This document shows positions 28,701 to 40,700 of a DNA stretch of 64,000 bases, piece by piece. The stretch's first letter is position 1. Each line of letters begins with the position of its first letter. Where the stretch lies: contig CAIIXF020000012.1 of NCBI GenBank assembly GCA_903813345.2, forward strand, positions 18,543,520-18,607,519, given 5' to 3'. The notes beneath the pieces are model-generated. The model was not told the origin of the DNA. It ran no database searches and saw only the letters and a list, made by a program, of their open reading frames with translations. The DNA comes from Owenia fusiformis. Lineage: Eukaryota; Annelida; Polychaeta; Sabellida; Oweniidae. A program made the translations under genes and the position numbers.

Positions 28701-31700
28701 TCAAAAGTGGGTCAAAATACTTTCTGACGGCAAAAGGCTTACACTATAAGCATATTCTTGGCTACATGTATACACAATTTCGAAGAATATAATTAGAGTG
28801 TAGTGTCAGAATCGAAAAAATAAGGAAAACCTATGAATTTGACCTAGATTTTGACCTAGGCATTTCGGTGTCCAAATTTTAAAGCTAGATGGCTTTTGAG
28901 GTCCCCTTCTTTTAGAGGCTTTGATTAAATGAAGCTGAACTCAGTCTTTATTCCGTATTTTTCACTTCAAAAAAATATTTTTTCCCATTGACTTAACATG
29001 GGCACCAAATTTAGCGATTTTTGAGTTTTCAAAACGCCATAACTTCCGAACCGGAAGTCGGATCGAAATTTCGTTTTCAGATTCGGAATCCTGAGAAAAT
29101 TTCCTATAAGATCAATATCCTGGACATTTGATTCGGAGAACTTTTTTTTTGACCTCGTTTTCGGACACTGATATCTCGAAATCGATTTGAGATATCAAAA
29201 AACTAAATCGAACCTAGGTTTCCTACTTTTTTATAAGGAACACAATGAAAAAAACTCAGATCGAAAATATTGAAGGACGACCGAGAAAATCGAAAAAAGT
29301 GACAAAGTACTGGATTTGACCTAATTCTTGACTTTTGACCTAGATAAAAATTTGACCCAATTTCCGAGGAACTAGATTCTGGACCTAAATTGACCAAATG
29401 ACTGACTTTACTAAAAACCTTACGGTTATTGAGAAAACGTGCTCTGAATAATAATAATAATAACTAGATTTTGGAAATTGAACGAAGTTCAATTTCAGAC
29501 TCCAGATCTAGACTTTTTTTAGCCGAGTCATCCAGAATAAGCCGAGTCATCCAGAATAAGCTGAGTCATCTAGAAAGAGATGGATAAATAAAATAGGAAG
29601 GTAGGATAGAATAGGAAAGAACGATAGGATAGAATAAGAAAGAAGGATAGGATAGAATAGAATAGGAAGAAAGGATAGGATAGGATAGGAAGGATAGGAA
29701 GGAAAAGATATGAAGGAAGGGTAGATAGGAAGGATAGGGTAGGATGAGATAGGAGGATGGATGAATTTTTCAATATTTTCTTCTCTACTCTTGACTTTCT
29801 ATCAGGATACCATCAGATCAATTTTTCTCGAAATTTCAAAACGCTATCACTTCCGAACCGGAAGTCGGATCGAAATTTGGTTTGCAGATTCGGATTCCCG
29901 ACAAAATTCTACCCCTAATTCATAACTCATACGTTAAATTTGGAGATTTTTTATTTTGACCTACTTTTCGGACACGCCATAACTTCCGAACCGGAAGTCG
30001 GATCGAAATTTGGTTTGCAGATTCGGATTCCTGAGAAAATTCTATACTTAATTCATAACTCAGACGTCAAATTTGGAGAACTTTTTATTTTGACCTACTT
30101 TTCGGACACCATATCTCAAAAGTGGGTCAAAATACTTTCTGACGGCAAAAGGCTAACACTATTAGCATATTCTTGGCTACATGTATACACAATTTCGAAG
30201 AATATAATTAAAGTGTAGTGTCAGAATCGAAAAAATAAGGAAAACCTATGAATTTGACCTAGATTTTGACCTAGGCATTTCGGTGTCCAAATTGTGAAGC
30301 TAGATGGCTTTTGAGGTCCCCTTCTTTTAAAGGCTTTGATTATATGAAGCTGAACTCAGTCTATATTCCGTATTTTTCACTTCAAAAAAATATTTTTTCC
30401 CATTGACTTAACATGGGCACCAAATTTAGCGATTTTTGAGTTTTCAAAACGCCATAACTTCCGAACCGGAAGTCAGATCCAAATTTCGTTTTCAGATTCG
30501 GATTCCTGAGTAAATTTTACCCCTAATTCATAACTCAGATGTTAAATTTGGAGAACTTTTCATTTTGACCTACTTTCTGGACGCCATATTTCAAAATCGG
30601 TAAGCGTAATCAAAAATCTAATGTCATATCTTTGCTTTGGCTTTTTCTAAGCTACATGATGAAAAAAAGATTTAGGAATTACGATAAACAACGACGAAGA
30701 TAAATGACAGAATGTTGAAAATGTAAGATTTGACCTAGTTCTTGACCTTTGACCTAGATAAAAATTTGACCCAATTTCCGAGGAACTAGATACTGAACAT
30801 AAATTGACTGAATAATGATCTTTATTGGAAGCCTTATGGTTATCGAGAAAACTGGGAAAGAATAATAAAGAATAATAATAATAAACAATAATAAGAATAC
30901 TGGCGAAAACAATAGACTCCAGATTTACATCTGGAGTCTAATAATAATAAGAAGAAAAAGAATAAAAAGAAAACTAACGAAAACAATAGACTCCAGATTT
31001 CATCTGGAGTCTAATAATACTGACGAAAACAATAGACTCCAGATTTACATCTGGAGTCTAATAATAATAATAATAACTAGACATGTAAATTGAACAAGTT
31101 CAATTTAAGACTCCAGATTTAAACTTTGTTTAAGCTGAGTCATCCAGAACTTGTAAGCTGAGTCATTCAAAATAAGCTGAGTCAGCTATAATATAGACAT
31201 TTAGACAACTTTTAAGAAGGCTATCTTCGACTCTATTAGCTTAACATGGGGATATCATCATATCGACTTTTCGAGACTTCAAACCGCTATACCTATCTAA
31301 CCAGAAGTAAGTTCGAAATTTGATTTAAAGATTCTGATTCCTGAGAAAATTCTACCCTTAATTCATAACTCATACATTAAATTTGGAGAATTTTTTATTT
31401 TGACCTACATTTCGGACACCATATCTCAAAAGTGGGTCAAAAAACTTTCTGACGGCAGAAGGCTAACACTATAAGCACACTCTTTGCTACCTGTATACAA
31501 AATTTTTAAGCAAATCCTTAAAGTGTAATGTCAGAATCGCAAAAATAAGGAAAAACTATGAATTTGACCTAGATTTTGACCAAGGCATTTTTGCGTCCAA
31601 ATTTTAAAGCTAGATAGCCTACGAGGTCCCCTCCTTTTATAGGCTTTCAGAATATTAAGCTGTACTCAGTCTATATCTGGTATTTTACACTTCAAAAAAT

Positions 31701-34700
31701 CCTTTTTCTCATTGACATAACATGGGGCACCAAATTTAGCGACTTTTGAGCTTTCAAAACGCCATAACTTTCGAACCGGAAGTCGGATCGAAATTTAATT
31801 TGCAGATTCAGATTCCTGACAAAATTTTACCCCTAATTCATAACTCATACGTTAAATTTGGAAATTTTTTATTTTGACCTACTTTTTGGACACGTCATAA
31901 CTTCCAAACCGGAAGTCGGATCGAAATTTAGTTTGCAGATTCGGATTCCTGAGAAAATTCTACCCTTAATTCATAACTCATACGTTGGATCTGGAGAACT
32001 TTTTATTTTGACCTACTTTACGGACACCATATCTCAAAAGTGGGTAAAAATACTTTCTGACGGCAAAAGGCTAACACTATGAGCACACTCTTTGCTACCT
32101 GTATACAAAATTTTGAAGCAAATTATTAAAGTGTAGTGTCAGAATCGTAAAAATAAGGAAAAACTATGAATTTGACCTAGATTTTGACCTAGGCATTTTG
32201 GTGTCCAAATTTTGAAGCTATGTAGCTTTTGAGGTCCCCTTGTTTTATAAGCATTCATTATGTTAAGCTGTACTCAGTCTACATCTTGTATTTTACACTT
32301 CGAAAAAGTCTTTTTTCCCATTGACTTAACATAGGCACCAAATTTACCGATTTTTGAGATTTCAAAAGGCTATAACTTCCGAACGGGATGTCGGATCAAA
32401 TTTTTGTTTGCAGATTCGGATTCCTGAGATAATTCTACACTTATTTGATAACTCACACGTTGACTTTGGAGAACTTTTTATGTTCTGACCTACTTTTTGG
32501 ACGCCATATCTCAAAATAGGTAAGAGTAATCAAAAAACGATTTGCCTTACGGAATTAGCTTTTTTTCTAAGGAACATGATGAAAAAAACCCGGAGCAAAA
32601 ATACCGAAGGACGACTGAGAAAACTTGTAAAATAGTGAAAACACACGATTTGACCTAGTTCTTGACCTTTGACCTAGATAAACATTTGACCTAATTTCCC
32701 AGAAACTAGGTCTCATTACCCAGCTGACTATGTTAGCAGATTTTAGTAAGTCCTTCTAGTTGCTGAGAAAACTGGCAAAGAAAGAATAATAATAATAATA
32801 ATAAGAAAACTGGCAAAAGCAATAGACTCCAGATTTTCAATCTGGAGTCTAATAATAATAAAGAAAACTGGCAAAAGCAATAGACTCCAGATTTTCATCT
32901 GGAGTCTAATAATCATAACATGAACATGAGAAATGTAATACCTCATTCACATGGCAAAATGGTCGTGCCAATCCAGCACTATTTTATGACCCCCCGCACC
33001 TTAATGAAAGGGGAACGCCAATAATAGCCTCTCACATAAAAACATTATATTACTGAACATCCCAAGAGTCAACAAGGACAGCTATCAAAGAAATAGTGCC
33101 GTCACCATCTACGAAGCCTCCAAACCATTATCATCAACTTAACCTTCCGAATGCCAACCATAAAAATCAATACAGCCATGATTCAATCAACCCAACCCAG
33201 CTACTGTCAAGCAGTTTGACCCATGGTCAACAAGCCAGGCACTTCAGAGAGTTCTAATGCCTGTATCCCTCCATAGACAATAACTGTTTCTATATTTTAA
33301 TCATGGTATGTTAAATATCATGGCATACAGGACACATATTACAGTATTGACTGTACGCATCTTAATCTTCAAAAACAAAACATATTCAGTGAAAGGTGCT
33401 GCAATATTGCCATTTAAGTTTTTGGTATTACAATACTCTGTACTCTGTAATACTTTGTCATAGCATTGATTTAAGTAGTTTAGTCGAATTAGAACTCAAG
33501 TGCACATTTTTTTTATTATATAGGGCATAACTCATTTTGTCAGACTACATTAAACTAGTTAGTTTTTACTATCTTTATTGTCTCGGGTATTGCTCATTTA
33601 GTCTGACTATACTATACTACAGGCAGTAAAAATTAGCAAGCTATAGGTCACGTACGCAAGTGCTAAAGTCATTTACGAACCGTTTTGGTAACCAGCGTAA
33701 TCGAGCGGATCACTCCCGGGGGATCACTAGTGATGATGCCAAGACCTTCCAGGAATATGGTGACAAGATATTCAACAAATACATCCAAGTTCAACTCAAC
33801 AATGTCATCCATCTAGATATTGTTTGGGACAGTTATGAAACGAACAGTTTAAAGGCTGGTACAAAGTATAAGAGAAAAAATGGTGAAATCCTGAAAATTC
33901 CCTACCTCACTGGTGATCCACTCGATTACGCTGGTTACCAAAACGAACCGTTTTGGTAACAAAATGTCGGAACGTCGAAGGCACGATTTTTCTTTTTTCC
34001 TTATTTCACGCGTTGTAGGCAGCATCCCCACGACGTTTTTTCTCACAACGTGCATCAGTATCATATGTTTTAGAAAATGTACATGTTTGCGAAAAAATAG
34101 CTCAGAGGACAACAGAATCATCGATTTACTTCCTCACTTAAGTTACATAAACGGTTTTTCGAAAAACAGTTAAGATCTGCACTTTTAACCCAAACCGTTT
34201 ATGTAACTTAAGTGAGGAAGTAAATCGACGATTCTGTTGTCTTCTGAACTATTTTGTTCGCAAATATGTACACTTTCTTAAACATATGATACTGATACAC
34301 GTTTGTGTTAAAAAATGTCGTGGGAATTCTGCCTACAACGTGTAAAATAAGTAAACGAGAAAAATCGTACCTTCCGGATGTTCCGACATTTTGTTACCAA
34401 AACGAACCGTTTTGGTAACCAGCGTAATCGAGTGGATCACCAGTGTACCTGGAAACTGGCAATCTATTGTTTGTGCTTTGAATCAAATAAAAGAGAACTG
34501 TTCCAAATCATTACTGTATATGTGAGCAATATAATTGTACAGGAAACAAAAACAATCCATCAAAGAAATGTCACCTTGCATACTTGGGGAAGCAGATACA
34601 AGGATGAAAGTCACCAAGCCATTATGATCCGATGAACAAATATGGATTGCATTTGACAAGGGGGACACTTCAAGAACTTGGCAGCACATGAAATGACGAA

Positions 34701-37700
34701 TTCCATTGGCACGTCTACGTCTGTCATTATTCCACTCACTGACAGGGTGCGATACCACATCCGGGTTCCATGGCCGGAGCAAAATCACATCAAAATTGGG
34801 ACAGATGGAACTAATTTCCACAACTGATGAATGCACTCCTCAGTCTAATAGATGGTTCTTCTAAACTGCCAGATTTCTTACCTGTTTTAGAGCTCTTTGT
34901 TGTGTTACTGTATGATAAATCTAGAAATAACACCACAATCAACATTGCAATGAAGAATATATTTCTAAAGAAGACCACTTCATTATTGAACAAATTCTTT
35001 CAACAGCTGATCATGATGCCTTAATGCAACACTGCTAAAGAGCATTGTACCAAGGTGTTCATATCTGGGGTCAATTGAACAAACCAAGTCCTATCATTCC
35101 CCGGGTATGATTCCATTCCCAAAGAATTGAGGCTGGAAAACAGAGCCAGGACACAACACTTGAAAGCCAAAATGGATTAAAACAGATGGCTGATGATAGT
35201 CAAGCATTTGGGTCATTAGCTGGGATATTACATATTACATTGCATGCCAATAAACCCAAGACATCATACAATTCACACGGTCACTTGATATTTTGAAATA
35301 CGTACCTCCATCCCATTCATAACCGGCATAACAAAAGCACACTGACCCTAAAATAGAAAAAAGAATACGTTTTGCTTTGTTGTCTTATGAATAAAACTTT
35401 GCTCAATATTTAAATATCTGCGTATTTATATTTACACTTTTACAATTTTTTAAGGATTCTGAATCTGGAGTCGAAAAAGAAAACTGACTTCCGGCTCACT
35501 AGTCCATGATATGAATCCGGAATATGAAGAATCCGTAACATAATACAGCGCAGCAACATTTGAACCAATACTTAAAGGAATATTCCTTGCCAAACCATCT
35601 CTCTCCTCATATGGTAGCTATAACCATATATATGCTTGCCATGTTTAGCAAAACATGCAAAAATGTTTTGATATGGTCAAAGGACGATTCTCGGTTTGGA
35701 GAACGAAGTTCATCAATCTAAATGAGCATTATCCCTGCTTCGGACAAATTTGATTTTTTTACATAATATAGATTTGAATGTCCTCTTTTGAATAGTCATA
35801 ATTTAATTTGGGTAATATTTCTAGATTTTTCGCAAAAATATATTAGCGCAGTACACTGATGAACTTCTTTCCCCAAAATCGAGATTTGTATTTTATTGAA
35901 TCGGTCTAATTGAGCGTTATCCCTGCTTCAGACCAATTTGTTATTTTTACATCTTGTAGATTTAAATGTCCTCTTTTGAAAATTCATAGTTTAATTTGGG
36001 TAATATTTCTATATTTTTCATGAAAAAAATTATAAGCCCAGGAGACTGTTCTCCAAACCGAGAATCGTCCTTTGATCACTTAGAAATGTGATGCTCAATT
36101 CCAGTAAGCTGCCATCTTTTAAAATTTCACACAGGAAGTGATGTCATCGACTCTCAACTTTGCATATAGCATTAGGTGAGGAGCTATTAAGAATTACAAA
36201 ACCAGCTAAATATTCTTTTTCAACTTTGTATCTTATTAAATCCTTCTGAAAATCTCTTCTTTTATTCTAAGTTGACAAGCCCTGAAAATATTTTTGCACA
36301 GAGAGTAATGATCACTTTTCTAGAAGTGAATTTGTGCTTCTTTCCTATACTGTTATGGGCAAGGTTATAGAAGTTGAGAGTTGATGACATCATTTTCTGC
36401 AAGAAATCTTAAAAGATGGCAGCTCACTGGAAATAAGCACTAGATTTTCAAATGATCAATATTGACCATATCAAAACATTTCCCCATGTTTTGCTAAATA
36501 TGGAAACTATATATGATTATAGCTACCATATCAAGAGAGAAAGGGTCTGGCAAGGAATATTCCTTTAAGGAGGTCCATACATGTATGTCTTTTGAAAATA
36601 TTGTTTGCTGAAAAAATTGGGCTTTTGGGTTAAAATATTTCTTTCATCACAAGGGGTAAAAAAACGTAAACAATTACATTCGAATTTTTATCCATTTTAG
36701 ACCCAAGACGTTTATCTAAGCACATTTACAAACTGAAGTATCATTATGCACAAAAATTAGTTATACTTTTAATGTAATTGTCGGTGGTTGATTAGTGTAA
36801 TTATGTGTGCTTTTATATTTTGTTTAATGTTTCAAATATTGGTCAAGCAGATTCAACAAAATTGTGCGCATTATTTAAAAAATGATAAAAAATGATACAA
36901 GGATTTTACAATTTGAAAATGTTAATATTCAAAAAATCACCCCTATCATCGCCATGGGTCAACTTAAAATAATTCCTTATGTATAACGAAACATAAATAA
37001 ATGTGTGATTCAAATAGAGATCTATTTGAATGATAAAGAAGTATTGGAACCTTTATTTATTCAGAGGCTATGTCTATTAGTCCATAAGAGGCATATGCAA
37101 TCAAACGCATTTGCATTCTCTTTCGATGGTACTGCTGCAGACCATCACATTTTCAAATAATTATATCCTTTTTACATCACATTTTTGGTTAATATTAAAA
37201 CATATTTTTCTAAAAGTTCCATGAATTCGGTTGGTTGTTTTATAATCAACTGAGCAGTATCTAACAAGGGGCGAAACAATTTTAAGGTCATTGAAGGTCA
37301 CAACTCAAATCTATATTCAGATTTGAACTTTGGAGAACTTTTAAATGATTTTGAAAAAATGGTCGATTTGTAGCAAGTTGAAAAAATGCCCTGCCCTGTC
37401 CTGTCCTGTCCTGTCCTGTCCTGCCCTGCCCTGTCTGACATCTCCTCATAGATCGTTTGACTTTGGGCTTACATACTTGGTCAACATACTAAGTGGGCCG
37501 GCGGGCATTCTACGTAAGGTCAATATTTGGTAAAATGTCAATATCTAGGAAATTTGCTTTTGAACAACCTTGACGACCTTGAATTTTGATTTTACAGATG
37601 ATAAGGTAACTGGTATGCGGTGTAGCTTATTATAAACGCATCACCATTTTATACTTTCTTAAGAACTCTTGGTATACCATGAGGGTTAGGCCTACGCCAC

Positions 37701-40700
37701 CTCTGAAAACGCGGTTGAATTGCTACGTTCACTGATTCATCCCATAAAATGGCCACGATGGAACAGAAAGTTAAGATGGGTGCATGATTTTCTACTACTG
37801 TGTATCAATGAAATCATGAAGATTTATATAAGCGTCGCATTCGGTGATGCATTCAGTAATGTATATTTTGAAAGTAGTGTTTGCAAATTGATGCCCGGGA
37901 ATAACTTGAAATAAGCGAAAAACTGTCGAGTTTGAAATTCAAAACTACATATTTAGTATTTTTTTAATTTTCCTCGTTAGGGCATGGTCTACATTGCCTA
38001 TAAACCTTGGTGTATATAGATGTAACCTCCATACGACCACGCAAAATATTGATGGACAGATACGCAAACCTTGTTCATTTATGAAGCCACAGATTCATTT
38101 CATATCGCTTGTGATCCAAAATTGAAATGTTGCTAGATATCTTTCAACCGGATTTCTTACATGTTTTTACAATAACATGGAAAAAGGCTATCACAACTAT
38201 CAACCTTGATTTGACAGGTGTACATGCATGTAACCGTCCACTAAATATCTAATGTACAACTAATACAATACGTTACCGTCCTTAAAAAACATGTAATTCA
38301 TACGTGGTCGTCTAGCGACCCTGCGATTGAAACCTTATTATTAACAATATACACCACATTCCTGTCCCGGATTTTTTATTATATACCTTTATACAAGTTT
38401 ACTTACAATGGACTAAAAATTATGAACTTGGGTATCTCAGCCGGTAGGTTTAGAGCTTATATTCTGCTTCTTGTACATGGCAGATTTAATTCAAGCTTTA
38501 TAACCATCCATATAACATGTATAAGTTATATTTCACCGAATGGAACTAGTTTAAAAGGACATCTTACCTGTGAATCTTGCCTACAGGCATAAAGAGGACA
38601 TGCTGTCTTTACCATCCGCCATTTTATGTTATCGTTTCCGAAAAATTTTGCAAATCGCCTAGACGTAACCGTCATGGTATACCAGGGTGTAAGGCTCTCG
38701 AGGCCGCTATGGTATGTCTGGTATTGCAGCCTCGTTTTGGATAAACATGCATGGCTGGATCGCGTTACCTCTGTCGATCATGGAAACTCATGTTAATTTA
38801 TGCTCATCTCAAGCCCCCTTTTACGTTAATGCAAAGCACACAACTAACAAAAGTGTTTACCTTCTGTACATGGTGTTAGCGTGTAATGAGAAGCCGTCCA
38901 CCAGTAAATGTGAACTACATACAGAGGAGTCTGTATAGATTCCGGATAGTTTGGATCTTCGTTAAAATAAGCCACGATAGAGCCTCCTAAAGTCTGACCT
39001 ATATACCACGAATTAGACAAAGGCCCATAATACAGATAGATAGCAACATCCATTCGTTTATACACTGGGCTATCAGCATAGGTGTCCTGTTGTAACACAT
39101 ATACACCAAAAATGTTAAACGAATTAGGGTGTGCATAAGTGTCATCACCTTCCAAGTACAGCCATTGAACTGAAAAAAATGAAAATTACAATAAAATTAT
39201 ATTAGATGGAATCGAACAACGCATTCTGTTTTTATACTTGCTGCCAAAATACCCCTTCTGTCCAAAATGAGCACGGTTTTAATTTTTTTAATACAGAATA
39301 TTACTGTTAAATGTCTGAGACACAAACAAAAGTAGAACCAACGATTTTGAAAATACTAGTACATTAAAGGCATCCGTTGAACCTTCGAAAGCCGTCAGTG
39401 ATTAGACAAAGAATCGAAAGATTTATGTAATATCCAAATTCTCATCTCATCTTTATTTCGATGAGATAGAAATTAACTTTCAAGCCCAGAGAACGGCGAG
39501 GGTGCACATTTTACGAAGAAATGAAGTCTGACTTCTAGATCATTGTTAACCAATTCACCGTACAGGTTCAATCACATTGAAACAACACCTTTTCATCTAT
39601 TTCGACAATAAAATACATGGTCCTTTGACTGAATTTTGAATTTCAATGACGTAAATTATTTTTGAAATTTCATATGACAGTCAGTTCTAATTATTTTGGG
39701 ACGCTACGCATTGGGCAATCGGAGACTTTATGTAAACACTTCATGTAAATTGAAATTCCCTGCATAATTATCGACACATGTTTAAAATTCATGAAAACAA
39801 GGTTGAACATGAAACATCGACCTAGTTACTGTCTATTTATAATGGAATCACTAGGCTAATGGAAATATCATTAATGACTTAAATCGTCAACAGATATGTT
39901 GTATTCCAAGAAACTTATCAAATGTTCAATTTTGTTTTCTTATTATAAAGATTGTCACCTGTAGAGAACAACGTTTACAAAATTATTTAAAACGGAGATA
40001 TTTTCTTACGTAACATTCGTTGGCATGTGTCAGGGAGTAAATAAGAAGAATGTTCTTTTGATATTATATCTTGTTCCCAAAGGATTTTTTCAGGAGCGGT
40101 ATACCTTAACGTACTTTTATCATCCCGAACTCAAACATTTCGAATACTTATTTCGCGAATGTTTTGTTGAGAATTGATTCGAGATGTACTAAAAATTAAA
40201 ACGTTAAAATGTGTATTATCATCTTAATAACCATATAAGTTTATCAAAATGGAACAAACTCTTAATCTTAGAAATGAAAACTGTGCCCTGTAGCAGAGCG
40301 TATTGAAGAACTAATTTTTAGAATTTGTGAAGTTCAGAATTTAGTTGTAAATATCATTAGTTACTTGACTTAACTGACAAAATGGTGGAGTAAATCCTGA
40401 AAATGTCAAAGATATGAAGAAAATAGTGGTAGGGGTTCCAGTTTTTTACCACCCTACCAAAAGATGGCTTTTAAAACGAAACATTACATGAATGGTTGAC
40501 AGAAGAGCTCACCTGCACAGGTATGATTATCGTCCTGCAAAGTAAATCCATTGTTACAGCTGCATTCGTATGATTCGCTGTTATTTAAGCAGGTATGCTC
40601 ACATCCACATTCGTTATCATCTAAATTAAATAAGAACATTAATTTGCTTCAAACAAGTTGAAAAAAAAGTATATCCAACTTCAAGGCCAGGATACTAAAA

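Noticed and set aside
17598-32082. Many 60-90 codon frames with [20 protein letters not shown]-like text
   Set aside because: They all come from the same ~475-bp noncoding core repeat; frame length varies with substitutions and no codon conservation is evident.
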